Shown here: one piece after another, positions 30,811 through 39,802 of the stretch
Position numbering within the stretch: the first letter of the stretch is position 1
Layout of the letters: each line of letters starts with the position of its first letter
Origin: Caldichromatium japonicum
Lineage (GTDB): Bacteria > Pseudomonadota > Gammaproteobacteria > Chromatiales > Chromatiaceae
NCBI RefSeq assembly: GCF_011290485.1
Contig: NZ_CP048029.1
Span: 1,657,155 to 1,721,154 of the forward strand
Length of the DNA: 64,000 bases
Direction: 5' to 3'
Translations under genes and position numbers: made by a program
Notes under the pieces: model-generated
Databases searched by the model: none
Told to the model about the DNA's origin: nothing
The model's input: only the letters and a program-made list of their open reading frames with translations

Positions 30811-31503
30811 TCAGATCGGCCAGATCGGGCTGTTGAAGAACCGGGTCAACCAGCCCGCGGTATTGCTGTCATTGAGCATCCCCGTCCCGCCATAATAGAT
30901 CTCGGCATTGGCGATCTGGGTCGATTTGATCGTATTGGTGGTCGTGATGTCTGCCGGACGCACGATCCCACGCAGCCGGACGTATTCATTGCCCTGATTG
31001 ATCCCGAGCCACTTCTCGCCTTGGATGACGAGGTTGCCATTGGGCAGGATCTCAGCCACGGTCACCGTGATCTGGCCGCTAAATTGATTGCTTTGACTCG
31101 AATCGCCCGCGCCATCGAAGGCGCGTTTACTCGCACTGGATATCCCAAGCAGCTTGGCATTGCTGTCGGATAACAGGGTCTTGCCGAGCAGAGTGACATT
31201 GCCGAGATTGGCCTCGTCGCTTGCGTCCTTCTTGGTCGAGGTCGAGGAGGACTTCTTGGCATCGGTCTTTTCTGACAGGATCACCGTGATCAGATCCCCC
31301 ACCCGCCTGGCCTTTTGGTCCTCGAATAGGTTCATGCCTACCGCCGGCTGATAGATGGCGCCGTTGTTGGCCGCAGCTGGGCGCGGCTCCAGGGGGGCGG
31401 CGGCGCGATAAGCCGGTGTATCGCCTGGTTTGGGCGGATTGAGGCTCGCGCAGCCGCCGAGCAATGTCGCAGACAATAAGATCAACACACGCGCGCTGTT
31501 CAT
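30811..31503 (-). CDS. flgH: Flagellar L-ring lipoprotein FlgH
   Basis: 230 residues with lipoprotein signal LLSATLLGGCAS (lipobox cysteine near residue 18). It then has GMNLFEDQKARRVGDLITVILSE and the C-terminal IVRPADITTTNTIKSTQIANAEI typical of the outer-membrane L-ring. Complete. Normally followed directly by flgI; here the IS607 scar intervenes. Confidence 0.95.
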   Translation of the reverse strand: MNSARVLILLSATLLGGCASLNPPKPGDTPAYRAAAPLEPRPAAANNGAIYQPAVGMNLFEDQKARRVGDLITVILSEKTDAKKSSSTSTKKDASDEANLGNVTLLGKTLLSDSNAKLLGISSASKRAFDGAGDSSQSNQFSGQITVTVAEILPNGNLVIQGEKWLGINQGNEYVRLRGIVRPADITTTNTIKSTQIANAEIYYGGTGMLNDSNTAGWLTRFFNSPIWPI

Positions 31504-31515
31504 CTTCGTTCATCC

Positions 31516-32307
31516 TCACCGCGCCAGGTTGTTATTGACGAATTGCAACATCCCATCGACGGCAGCGATCGCCTTGGAGTTGACCTCATAGGCGCGCTGG
31601 GTCTCGATCATATTGACCAACTCCTCGGCCATGTTGACATTGCTGCTCTCCAAGGCGCCCTGCGTCAGCTTGCCGAGGCTATTCTCACCAGGATTGCCTT
31701 GCTGCGGGGCACCGGAGGCGGCGGTCTCGATGAACAGGTTCTCGCCGATCGGCTGTAACCCACCTGGATTGATGAAGTCGGCGAGCTGGATCTGACCGAG
31801 CTGCACCGGTGCGGCCTCGTTTGGGAGCTGCGCCGAGACCACCCCATCGCGCCCGACGGTGATGGTGAGGGCATTCTCGGGCACCGTGATCGCCGGCTGT
31901 AGGGCATAGCCATTGGACATCACGACCTGGCCATCGGCATTGATCTGGAAGCTGCCATCGCGGGTATAGGCGATCTCGCCGGTCGGCAGCAGGATCTGGA
32001 AAAACCCCTGACCCTCGATTGCCAGATCGAAGGCGTTTTGGGTCTGGATCAGATTACCCTGCTCGAAGAGCTTTTCGGTCGCGATCGTGCGCACGCCAGT
32101 GCCCAGGGTTAGGCCACTCGGTAATTGCAGCTCCTGGGTATTGAGCGCGCCCGGCTGGCGGATGGTCTGATAGATCAGGTCCTCGAACACCGCACGGCCC
32201 TTTTTGAAGCCTGTGGTGTTGACATTGGCTAGGTTGTTCGAGACCACCGCCATGCGGGTCTGTTGGGCATCGAGGCCGGTCTTGGCGACCCAAAGTGCGC
32301 GATTCAT
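31516..32307 (-). CDS. flgG: Flagellar distal rod protein FlgG
   Basis: 263 residues. N-terminal [36 protein letters not shown] helix with the [13 protein letters not shown] motif, FlgE/F/G beta core ([20 protein letters not shown]), and C-terminal [20 protein letters not shown]. Length is exact for the family. Twelve bases upstream of flgH. Confidence 0.96.
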   Translation of the reverse strand: MNRALWVAKTGLDAQQTRMAVVSNNLANVNTTGFKKGRAVFEDLIYQTIRQPGALNTQELQLPSGLTLGTGVRTIATEKLFEQGNLIQTQNAFDLAIEGQGFFQILLPTGEIAYTRDGSFQINADGQVVMSNGYALQPAITVPENALTITVGRDGVVSAQLPNEAAPVQLGQIQLADFINPGGLQPIGENLFIETAASGAPQQGNPGENSLGKLTQGALESSNVNMAEELVNMIETQRAYEVNSKAIAAVDGMLQFVNNNLAR

Positions 32308-32331
32308 ACACGACTCCTGGTTTCTCTAGGA

Positions 32332-33072
32332 TCAACTCGTCGCCAGCAGGCGGTTGTGGGTCTGTTCGAGCTTGTTGGCGGTCTCCATCATCTTGATGTG
32401 CGTCTCAAACGCGCGCGACAGCTCGATCATCTGGGTCAAGGCCATCACCGGGTTGACGTTGCTCGTCTCCAGCATCCCATTGATGACCTGCACATTCGCA
32501 TCCGCTGCAACTGCTGTGCCGTCTTTAGTGCGGATCAGGCCATCGTCCGTACGTTTGAGGTTCTTGGTATCCGGATTGACCAGACGCAGCCGTCCGACCG
32601 CGACCAAGGCATTGGCCGGCGAACCCGGCGGGCGGATGCTGATGGTTCCGTCGCTGCCGATCGATAGCGTCTCGTAAGCGGGGATGGTGATAGGTCCGCC
32701 GTCACCGAGTACCGCCTGCCCGCGGTCATTGCGCAAGATACCTGTGGCATCGACATGGAAATTGCCGTTGCGGGTATAGGCCTCACCGCCGTCCGCAGCC
32801 TGGACGACAAAGAACCCCGGCCCCTGAACTGCAACATCGAGCTCGCGCCCGGTGCTTTGCAGGGTGCCATAGCTGAAGTCGATCGCCTCATTGCCCACCT
32901 GCACATAGTCGCGTGAGTCATAGACCGGCCCGCGCACTGGTGCGGTATAGGCATCGGCAAGCGCCTGGCGAAAGCCCGGGGTCGTGGCATTGGCCAGGTT
33001 GTGGTTATTGATCGACTGCGCCAGGTCCGTCTCCTTGGCACCGGACATCGCAAGATAGAGGACGCGGTCCAT
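32332..33072 (-). CDS. flgF: Flagellar proximal rod protein FlgF
   Basis: 246 residues. MDRVLYLAMSGAKETDLAQS start, NLANATTPGFRQAL, GPGFFVVQAADGGEAYTRNG core and VNPVMALTQMIELSRAFETH at the C-terminus distinguish it as FlgF. Lies between flgE and flgG in canonical order. Confidence 0.95.
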   Translation of the reverse strand: MDRVLYLAMSGAKETDLAQSINNHNLANATTPGFRQALADAYTAPVRGPVYDSRDYVQVGNEAIDFSYGTLQSTGRELDVAVQGPGFFVVQAADGGEAYTRNGNFHVDATGILRNDRGQAVLGDGGPITIPAYETLSIGSDGTISIRPPGSPANALVAVGRLRLVNPDTKNLKRTDDGLIRTKDGTAVAADANVQVINGMLETSNVNPVMALTQMIELSRAFETHIKMMETANKLEQTHNRLLATS

Positions 33073-33092
33073 GGTCTCGCCTCACTATTCAA

Positions 33093-34385
33093 TCAACGCA
33101 GGTTGATGATGGTCTGGGTGATCTGATCCGCCGTCGAGATGGTCTGGGCATTGGCCTGGAAGTTGCGCTGGGCGGTGATGAGATTCACCAGTTCCTCGGT
33201 CAGGTCCACATTGGACGCCTCGAGCGCCCCTGATTGGATCAATCCGAGGCTGCTGTGCCCAGGCGCGTTATAGACTGGGTCGCCGGCTGCGAGCGTGGCC
33301 GCCCAATTGTTATCCCCGACCTGTAAAAGACCTTGCGGGTTTTTGAAGTTGGCCAACGCTACTTGGCCTAGGATCTGCGATTGACCATTGGTGTAGCGCG
33401 CATAAACGATGCCATTTTGATCGACATCGAAGTTGCTTAGGCGCCCGGTCGTATAGCCATCCTGGGTGAGGTCACTCACCGAGTACTGGGTACCGTATTG
33501 GGTCATGCTGCTGATATTTAGGGTAACCACATTGGTCCCTACTGGCGGGTTGGCATTTGGATCGATCGGACCAATGGTTGCGCCATTGTTCGGATCAATG
33601 GCAGTCATATCAAATGTGAGCTCAACGAGACCTGTCGAGGACAGATTTCCGTTTGAATCGAACGTCATGTCGAATTGGATCGGTTCGCTGCCGTCGAGGC
33701 TTGCATAAGCCGTCCAATTCAGCGGCTCCTCCCCTTTTACGAAATACAGGGTCAAAACGCGCGGTGTGCCCAATGAGTCATAGACGGTCACTGAGGTGGA
33801 GTAGTTATAGCTATCGGGATTGTTCATGTTGAACTCGATCACCTCACCGTTTTGATCGATGGGCTGTGTTGCATCGGACCTTAGATTGATCTGGGCATTG
33901 ACCTGGGTTGTACCCTTAGGCGAGATGTCACCGAAATCTAATTGGATATCCTCCAGCCGCCCGGTATTAAAGGTCGTCTCAATGACTCCCACATTACCAA
34001 TATTGGGAGGAAAAACCTGCAAGCGCTGACCCTGACTATTCACGACATAACCATTGCGATCGACCTGAAAAGCGCCGTTGCGGGTATAAAACAACCCATC
34101 GGCATCCTCGACCACGAAGAATCCTTGACCATTGATCCCTAGATCCAGAGCGTTTTGCGTATATTCTAGGTTACCCTGGGAGAACTGTTGGGTCACTGCC
34201 GCCAAACGCACCCCAGAACCGATCGAGATCTTATTGATATAGGCGTATGCCTCGGAATAGACATTAGCAAACTCAGCCCGCGACTCCTTAAAACCCACCG
34301 TCGCGACATTGGCGATATTGTTACCCGTGACCTCGAGGTCTGCCGCTGCTGCCTGAAGCCCACTTAAACCGATACGAAATGGCAT
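33093..34385 (-). CDS. flgE: Flagellar hook protein FlgE
   Basis: 430 residues. PFRIGLSGLQAAAADLEVTG start, NIANVATVGFKESRAEF, and the C-terminal VDLTEELVNLITAQRNFQAN. The middle region is Asn/Thr-rich as in other hook proteins. The gap to flgD is 28 bases. It polymerises into the hook under FlgD, with length set by FliK. Confidence 0.95.
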   Translation of the reverse strand: MPFRIGLSGLQAAAADLEVTGNNIANVATVGFKESRAEFANVYSEAYAYINKISIGSGVRLAAVTQQFSQGNLEYTQNALDLGINGQGFFVVEDADGLFYTRNGAFQVDRNGYVVNSQGQRLQVFPPNIGNVGVIETTFNTGRLEDIQLDFGDISPKGTTQVNAQINLRSDATQPIDQNGEVIEFNMNNPDSYNYSTSVTVYDSLGTPRVLTLYFVKGEEPLNWTAYASLDGSEPIQFDMTFDSNGNLSSTGLVELTFDMTAIDPNNGATIGPIDPNANPPVGTNVVTLNISSMTQYGTQYSVSDLTQDGYTTGRLSNFDVDQNGIVYARYTNGQSQILGQVALANFKNPQGLLQVGDNNWAATLAAGDPVYNAPGHSSLGLIQSGALEASNVDLTEELVNLITAQRNFQANAQTISTADQITQTIINLR

Positions 34386-34413
34386 GACGATCTCTCCTCA
34401 ACTGATATTGCTT

Positions 34414-35103
34414 TTAGCCGCTCACCCGCAGGACATCGGAGAAACTGACGCTGCCGATCCCCTGGACATCCAGCATGAGACCCGTCGCTGAACTTTCAGC
34501 CGAGACGCTTCTGACCTGACCATAGAGATTGGCCGAAAGCGCCTGAGTCTTGCCATTGACCTGGGCGCTGACCTTGAATTCATAGATCCCCGCCGGCGCA
34601 GTTGACCCATTGGCCAGCTTGCCATCCCAGGTAAAGTCCTGGATGCCAGCGTTCAATGAGCCTAGATCGAGGGTTTGGACCAATTGACCGTTCGCGTCAT
34701 AGATCTCGATCTTCACCCGATTGGCTGAATCTTTAAGATCGATCGCACCGCTCACTCCTTGCCCCTCGCCCAGCTCGATCTTGCTCGCCGGCACCAAAAC
34801 CTTTTTGCCGACCAGGGTTGCGGCGTTGAGCGCTTGACCCTGTAACATGGTCTGAGATAACGACTCAAATGAGCTCTTCAATTCCTGGATACCAGTGACG
34901 GCTGAAAACTGGGCCATCTGGGCGACGAAATCTTCATTTTTGACCGGATTGGTTGGATCCTGATAGGTCAGTTGGGTGATCATCAATTTGAGGAAGTCCT
35001 CTTGACCCAGCTCGTCGCTTTTTTTGGTCGATCCAGTGGTTGATCCTGAGCCATAGGCAGTCAGGCCCAGGCTCTTTAAATAATCGCTGCTCAATTCGGT
35101 CAT
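34414..35103 (-). CDS. flgD: Flagellar hook assembly scaffold FlgD
   Basis: About 229 residues from MTELSSDYLKSLGL. The N-terminal ELGQEDFLKLMITQLTYQDPTNP is the FlgD signature, and a Tudor/Fn3-like tail with GIQDFTWDGKLANGSTAPAG follows. A TTG/ATG a few codons upstream overlaps the flgC stop, but the 35103 ATG with GAGG upstream gives the family N-terminus. Confidence 0.94.
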   Translation of the reverse strand: MTELSSDYLKSLGLTAYGSGSTTGSTKKSDELGQEDFLKLMITQLTYQDPTNPVKNEDFVAQMAQFSAVTGIQELKSSFESLSQTMLQGQALNAATLVGKKVLVPASKIELGEGQGVSGAIDLKDSANRVKIEIYDANGQLVQTLDLGSLNAGIQDFTWDGKLANGSTAPAGIYEFKVSAQVNGKTQALSANLYGQVRSVSAESSATGLMLDVQGIGSVSFSDVLRVSG

Positions 35104-35123
35104 GATGGCTCTATCCTCGATCA

Positions 35124-35543
35124 TCAAGCTTTGCCGACCTGTAAGGTCTTTTGTAACAGGGCGCGGGTAGTGGTGATGACCTCGACGTTGGCCTCATAAC
35201 TACGCGCCGCCGATATCATATTGGCCATCTCCTCGACCACATTGATCGCCGGGCGATAGACATAGCCCTCGGCATTGGCCTGGGGATGATTGGGTTCATA
35301 GGTCGGGATCGGCTCGTCCTTACCATTGACGATCCCGGCCACCCGCACCGGCATGGCCACATTAGTCGGGTCTTCTTGATCAAAAACGGTCTGAAACAAA
35401 ACCTGTTTGGAACGATAGGTCTTTTCGGGAGTCGGCGCTGCGGTAGCGGCATTGGCCAGATTCGATGCGACTGTATTCAGCCGCACTGACTGGGCCGTCA
35501 ACGCCGAGGCCGAGGTATTAAAGATGCGAAAGAGATCGGTCAT
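35124..35543 (-). CDS. flgC: Flagellar proximal rod protein FlgC
   Basis: 139 residues. FRIFNTSASALTAQSVRLNT start with VASNLANAATAAP, and C-terminal VNVVEEMANMISAARSYEAN. Standard length. Three bases after flgB; its stop overlaps the upstream extension of flgD. Confidence 0.96.
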   Translation of the reverse strand: MTDLFRIFNTSASALTAQSVRLNTVASNLANAATAAPTPEKTYRSKQVLFQTVFDQEDPTNVAMPVRVAGIVNGKDEPIPTYEPNHPQANAEGYVYRPAINVVEEMANMISAARSYEANVEVITTTRALLQKTLQVGKA

Positions 35544-35546
35544 GCT

Positions 35547-35957
35547 TTACTCCTTTCTCAAGGCAGCGCGTAAACTACCCACCCGCCGGTCGAGGAACTC
35601 GAGCGTGCTTTGATAATGCATGGTGTTTTCGGCAAACGCCGCGCGCTCCAATTGCGGATCGACGGTATTTCCATCCAGCGAGGGTTGCGCGGGGATGCGA
35701 TAGAGCAACTCCGGTTTGAGCGCCTTCTCCTTATCTGGCTTGTTGGTCAGATGGCTAGGGTCGGTGGTGGTCAGTTCCATGCGATTGATCAGATCCTCAG
35801 CCTCGGCCAAAACCCTGGTGAAATGAAAGTCGCGCGCCTTGTAATTGGGCGTATCGATATTGGCGAGATTCGAGGCCAGGAGCTCGGCGCGACGGGCCTT
35901 GATCAAGACCGCAGAGGGCAAGACCCCAAAGGCCTTATCGAGCGATAGACTACTCAT
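35547..35957 (-). CDS. flgB: Flagellar proximal rod protein FlgB
   Basis: 136 residues. LDKAFGVLPSAVLIKARRAE, then LLASNLANIDTPNYKARDF, the FlgB signature. First gene of the operon; the sigma-54 promoter lies about 37-53 bases upstream of the ATG. Confidence 0.96.
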   Translation of the reverse strand: MSSLSLDKAFGVLPSAVLIKARRAELLASNLANIDTPNYKARDFHFTRVLAEAEDLINRMELTTTDPSHLTNKPDKEKALKPELLYRIPAQPSLDGNTVDPQLERAAFAENTMHYQSTLEFLDRRVGSLRAALRKE

Positions 35958-35993
35958 GACATGGACATCCTGACGGGATTTTGCCTAACCCAA

Positions 35994-36010
35994 TGCAAAC
36001 AGAATGCCAA
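35994..36010 (-). promoter_or_regulatory. Sigma-54 promoter of the flgB operon
   Basis: Minus-strand TTGGCATTCTGTTTGCA has the -24 GG and -12 GC elements separated by exactly 10 bases, close to the TGGCAC-N5-TTGC consensus. The predicted start leaves a leader of about 26 bases before flgB. Sigma-54 control of hook-basal-body genes is usual for polar flagella. Confidence 0.8.
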
Positions 36011-36013
36011 TGG

Positions 36014-36047
36014 TGGGGGCTGGCGTAGAGGATCGCCAGCTAGCCCC
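36014..36047. promoter_or_regulatory. Inverted repeat upstream of the flgB promoter
   Basis: GGGGCTGGCG and CGCCAGCTAGCCCC form a long near-perfect inverted repeat with an 8-base centre just upstream of the -24 element. Possible activator (FleQ/FlrC-type) or cruciform site; the assignment is inference. Confidence 0.45.
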
Positions 36048-36278
36048 AAGGAATGGCATGCGGCAAGCCCTTGGCCCAGCATCTATACCGCCGCCTGCTC
36101 TGGCGATTCTTGGACCCTGCTGGCTCGAGAGAGGGTTGGGTCATCTCGCCTGATGCCAGGCGCGTTTGCGATGGGCCGCAAAACCAGCGGGCCCGCCAAA
36201 CCTTCTGGCCTGAGGTCCTGCCCTAGAAGGGCATAGGGCTGGATACCGGCTTGCGTCGGAACGACAGATCAGGATGCT

Positions 36279-37091
36279 TCAGCGGCGGCGCATCACGCTG
36301 CCGTAGGGGGTACGAAACAATTCAAAGGCGTCGGTATAGGCGGTTACCGCCTCCGATGCGCCGACGAAGAGATAACCGCCAGAGTCCATCTGGCGGGCCA
36401 TGCCGTCGAGTATTTGACGCTTGGTTTGGGCCGAGAAATAGATGAGGACATTGCGGCAAAAGATGACTTCAAACCGGCCTAGCGCCGTATAGGACTCAAG
36501 CAGGTTGAACTTTTGGAAACGCACCCGCCGCTGGATGTCGGGCTTGATGCGGTATCCCTTGTCGATCTTGTCGAAATAGCGTTGGAGGCGTTCTGGGCTC
36601 AGGCCTCGGACAATGCTCAGGTCGTCATAGATCCCGGCGCGTGCCTCGGCGAGCACACTTTCAGAGAGGTCAGTCGCCAGGATACTGACGGTAGCAATCT
36701 TGGGCGGCAGGCTCGCCTCCCATTCGGCGACGGTCATGGCGATGCTATAGGGTTCCTGACCGCTGGAGCAGGCCGCCGACCAGATGCGGATCGGTTTCTT
36801 GCGTTTTTCCAACTCAGGCAGGACCACCTGACGCAAGATCTCAAAGGGATAGCCATCGCGAAACCAGGAGGTTTCGTTGGTCATCATGGCATCGATGACC
36901 CGTGCCCTCAGCTTGGGGTCATTCGATTGACGCAGGGCACGCAACAGTTCCTCGACTCGCTTGTAACCGAGCTCATCGAGCAAGCGTGACAAGCGGCTGG
37001 CAACAAGATACTGGCGGTTCTCGCCGAGCACCAGGCCGCAACAGTCGGCCAAAAACCGGGCGAACTCAGCGTAATCCTGGGCGTCGATCAC
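36279..37091 (-). CDS. cheR: Chemotaxis protein methyltransferase CheR
   Basis: 270 residues, S-adenosylmethionine-dependent glutamate O-methyltransferase of chemoreceptors. N-terminal four-helix domain, then NETSWFRDGYPFEILRQ, the SAM-site segment WSAACSSGQEPYSIAM, and VIFCRNVLIYF. The start is a GTG with GAGGTGA upstream. It follows cheV by 6 bases; cheV-cheR next to flg genes is typical of polar-flagellate gammaproteobacteria. Confidence 0.95.
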   Translation of the reverse strand: MIDAQDYAEFARFLADCCGLVLGENRQYLVASRLSRLLDELGYKRVEELLRALRQSNDPKLRARVIDAMMTNETSWFRDGYPFEILRQVVLPELEKRKKPIRIWSAACSSGQEPYSIAMTVAEWEASLPPKIATVSILATDLSESVLAEARAGIYDDLSIVRGLSPERLQRYFDKIDKGYRIKPDIQRRVRFQKFNLLESYTALGRFEVIFCRNVLIYFSAQTKRQILDGMARQMDSGGYLFVGASEAVTAYTDAFELFRTPYGSVMRRR

Positions 37092-37097
37092 AAGGAC

Positions 37098-38027
37098 TCA
37101 CCTCGTATCATGCCGTGCATACTTAAGGACAGCCATCCCCAGTTCGGTCGGATCAAACTTGGCAAGAAAATCATCGGCGCCGACCCGCCGGACCATATCG
37201 ACATTGAATTGGCCGCTGAGGGATGAATGAAGGATGATGCGCAAATGTTTGAGTTTGGGATGCTCGCGGATCTTGCGGGAGAGGGTATAACCATCCATAC
37301 GCGGCATCTCGATGTCCGAGATAATGAGCTCGATTGACTGATCGACCATGTCAGCCGCCGCCAATTCTTCGAGGTAGTCGAGCGCTGCCTTGCCGTCGGA
37401 ACGGCTTTCGGTGCGGAAACCGAGTTCGGCGATTGTGCGTTCGATCTTCTTGCGTGCGACCAGTGAATCATCGACCACCAGGATGCGCCGGTCATGCGGT
37501 ATGACCTTGGCCTCGGCCTGCACCTCGGGGGCGACATGGGTATCGAGGTGATTGATCTGGGCAAAGACCCGCTCGACATCGATGATCTCGACAAGCTGGC
37601 CATTGACCTCGGTCACTGCCACTAGATAGCTCTCGCGGTCGGTTCCACGCGGCGGCGGTTTGACCTGCTCCCAATTGACATCGACGATGCGTTCGACCGC
37701 AGAGACCCAAAATCCCTGGACGGCACGATTGAACTCGGCGACGATCACCTTGGCATCATTGTTCTGATCCACAGGCATGGGGGCAAAGCCGATGGCGCGC
37801 GCCAAATCGATCACCGAGACGGTGCGCCCGCGGATGGTAGCGATGCCGCACACCAGCGGGCTCGAGCCCGGCAGATGGCTGAGGGTCGGTTTGGCGATCA
37901 CCTCGCGGACCTTAAAGACATTGATCCCAAAAAGTTGCGGGGTCCCCAGATAAAAGAGCAACAGCTCCATGCGGTTTTGCCCCGCTAGCCGGGTACGTTG
38001 ATCGACATCTGAGATGAATTGAACCAT
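37098..38027 (-). CDS. cheV: Chemotaxis coupling/receiver protein CheV
   Basis: About 309 residues. A CheW-like domain (about 15-160; LLFYLGTPQLFGINVFKVRE) is followed by a receiver domain (about 180-305) with VVDDSLVARKKIERT, the phospho-acceptor Asp in IISDIEMPRMDG and the CheV-typical HSSLSGQFN. Start chosen at 38027 (MVQFISDVDQRTRLAG) with a GGGGTG sequence upstream; a 21-residue upstream extension is unlikely. It couples receptors to CheA and may act as a phosphate sink. Confidence 0.94.
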   Translation of the reverse strand: MVQFISDVDQRTRLAGQNRMELLLFYLGTPQLFGINVFKVREVIAKPTLSHLPGSSPLVCGIATIRGRTVSVIDLARAIGFAPMPVDQNNDAKVIVAEFNRAVQGFWVSAVERIVDVNWEQVKPPPRGTDRESYLVAVTEVNGQLVEIIDVERVFAQINHLDTHVAPEVQAEAKVIPHDRRILVVDDSLVARKKIERTIAELGFRTESRSDGKAALDYLEELAAADMVDQSIELIISDIEMPRMDGYTLSRKIREHPKLKHLRIILHSSLSGQFNVDMVRRVGADDFLAKFDPTELGMAVLKYARHDTR

Positions 38028-38189
38028 GTGAAAGCACCCCTTAATGCCCCCTGATGGGCCCTCTGAGGGGACAGTGTAACAGCCGCCCATCGCTGCGGGC
38101 GACCGGGAGCAACGGCCCGCTTAAGATCCAAGCGGCCTATTTCATGCTTACCTAATTCAACTGGGAACTTGGCTGAGCAGGAGCCCTTC

Positions 38190-38921
38190 ATGCCTTTCAT
38201 CCTGTCTGAACCAGAGCGAACCCTCCGCTGCATGCTCGTGCCCTTATTAGCGATCGCCGCTGCGGTCCAAGCTGAACCAGACCCAGAAACCGAATCCATT
38301 GCGCGCATCCGCGAGACAGCGCGCGTCTTTGCCGCTGCGCTTGCCGACGATCTGGACGGCGAGATCGAGATCGAGGTCGGGCAATTGGACAACCGCTTGC
38401 AGTTAACCCGGTGTGCCCAGCCGCCGACCGCCCAACTGGCACCGGGCGCGCGGCGCGAGGGCCAGACGACCGTCCAAATCCGCTGCGCGGGGCCAGTGAG
38501 CTGGTCGCTTTTTATCCCCGTACGCATCGAGCGTTATCGGCAGGTGGTGGTGCTCGACCGACCCATCGAGCGCCACCAGGTGATCGGCCCAGGGGACATC
38601 CGAATCGAGCGACAAGCCGTATCCTCCCTGAGCAGCGGCTATTTTAGTGACCCCCAGTCGGTCATTGGACTGAGCGCCCGCCGGCGCTTGTCTGCCGGAC
38701 AGGTACTCATCCCCGCCCATCTTGATCAGCCGGTGCTCATCAAACGCGGGCAAGAGGTCACACTCTATGTGAGCCGGCCTGGACTCGTCGTCCAGATGAA
38801 GGGCGTCGCCCTGGAAGACGGGCGCGCCGGTGAGCGCATCCGGGTACGCAACCTCTCATCCAAGCGTGTCGTCGAAGGCCATGTCGAATCTGCCGACGTC
38901 GTCAGGATCACTGTACGCTGA
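38190..38921 (+). CDS. flgA: Flagellar P-ring assembly chaperone FlgA
   Basis: About 243 residues from the ATG at 38190, chosen for the AGGAG about 7 bases upstream. The N-terminus contains a hydrophobic export signal (MLVPLLAIAAAVQA). The SAF domain begins at VVVLDRPIERHQVIGPGDIR, then VIGLSARRRLSAGQVL and the C-terminal GERIRVRNLSSKRVVEGHV. Periplasmic chaperone of FlgI. Divergent from cheV. Confidence 0.93.
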   Translation: MPFILSEPERTLRCMLVPLLAIAAAVQAEPDPETESIARIRETARVFAAALADDLDGEIEIEVGQLDNRLQLTRCAQPPTAQLAPGARREGQTTVQIRCAGPVSWSLFIPVRIERYRQVVVLDRPIERHQVIGPGDIRIERQAVSSLSSGYFSDPQSVIGLSARRRLSAGQVLIPAHLDQPVLIKRGQEVTLYVSRPGLVVQMKGVALEDGRAGERIRVRNLSSKRVVEGHVESADVVRITVR

Positions 38922-38934
38922 GCGCAGCAGGCGC

Positions 38935-38961
38935 TACAGTTTTTGCGATAGACGCCGATAT
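38935..38961 (+). promoter_or_regulatory. Sigma-28 (FliA) promoter of flgM
   Basis: TACAGTTT, 11 bases, then GCCGATAT: one mismatch from TAAAGTTT and one from GCCGATAA with exact spacing. It lies 34 bases before flgM. Transcription of flgM by FliA would form the classic feedback loop with its own target. Confidence 0.8.
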
Positions 38962-38995
38962 CCAAGGCGTATCCCAATGATTTCGGACTAGTCCT

Positions 38996-39298
38996 ATGGA
39001 CATCAAACTCCCTATCGGAACCGGTGTGTGCGCTGAAGCCACGATCTCGGGCAAGGCACGCTCGACTTCGATGATGCCGGGGGCAGACACTGCCGGTGCC
39101 AAGCCAACCGCTGAAGATTCGGTCACACTCACCGCGGCGGCCAAGACCCTGAGTACAACGCGCGGTGAGGCGCAAGACATGCCTGTCGATGAGCAGCGTA
39201 TCGCCGCGATTCGGACCGCCATCGCCGAGGGTCGCTATGAGATCGATAATTGGCATTTGGCGCAGCGCATCCTCGGGTTTGAGAGGTCCTTCGCGTGA
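38996..39298 (+). CDS. flgM: Anti-sigma-28 factor FlgM
   Basis: 100 residues, low complexity N-terminus and C-terminal sigma-binding helices (DEQRIAAIRTAIAEGRYEID, then AQRILGFERSF). Binds FliA until the hook is finished and is then exported. It has its own sigma-28 promoter and overlaps flgN by 4 bases. Confidence 0.92.
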   Translation: MDIKLPIGTGVCAEATISGKARSTSMMPGADTAGAKPTAEDSVTLTAAAKTLSTTRGEAQDMPVDEQRIAAIRTAIAEGRYEIDNWHLAQRILGFERSFA

Positions 39299-39792
39299 AC
39301 CCAAATGCTGCAGGGCAGTCAAGCGCCGCGGGCTTCTTCGCTGCCTTGGAGCGGGTGCAGGAGAGTATGCGCCAGCTCGGGGTGCTGCTGGGCGACGAGA
39401 TCCAGGCAGTTGAGGCCAAAAATATTGAGGCCCTCCAGCGTCAATTAGATGCCAAGCAGCGCCTGGTAGCCGAGATCGAATCTCAGGTCGCATGCCTGCG
39501 GCAGACGGTCGAGGCAAGCGGTTTCTCCTTCACCGCCGGCGGGATCGCCGATTTTATCCAGTCCCAGGACACAAGCGGTTTGGCGCTGGGGCAGTGGACA
39601 GCGCTCATCGATGAAACCCGCAGTTGCGCCCGTCTCAATTGTGAGCTAGGCCAGCTGGTCGAACGTCAGCAACGTCGGATCGCACTCGCCCTGAGCCTGC
39701 TGCTAGGTGAAGAGGCCAAGACGACGACCTATGATCCACGCGGGCGCCCTGTAGCCGGTAGTCAATCTGGACGTACCCTGGATCAGGCCTGA
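39295..39792 (+). CDS. flgN: Flagellar export chaperone FlgN
   Basis: 165 residues, mostly helical (ERVQESMRQLGVLLGDEIQAVE, DAKQRLVAEIESQV), with a C-terminal ARLNCELGQLVERQQRRI helix typical of FlgN. The GTG start overlaps the flgM stop (GTGA). It chaperones FlgK and FlgL, both encoded nearby. Confidence 0.88.
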   Translation: MNPNAAGQSSAAGFFAALERVQESMRQLGVLLGDEIQAVEAKNIEALQRQLDAKQRLVAEIESQVACLRQTVEASGFSFTAGGIADFIQSQDTSGLALGQWTALIDETRSCARLNCELGQLVERQQRRIALALSLLLGEEAKTTTYDPRGRPVAGSQSGRTLDQA

Positions 39793-39802
39793 GGGCACAA
39801 TC

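Larger units (their letters stand above)
35958..36278. other. Regulatory intergenic region between cheR and flgB
   Basis: About 320 bases without a gene. It carries the sigma-54 promoter and a strong inverted repeat directly upstream of it; the remainder toward cheR shows nothing recognisable. Confidence 0.5.
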
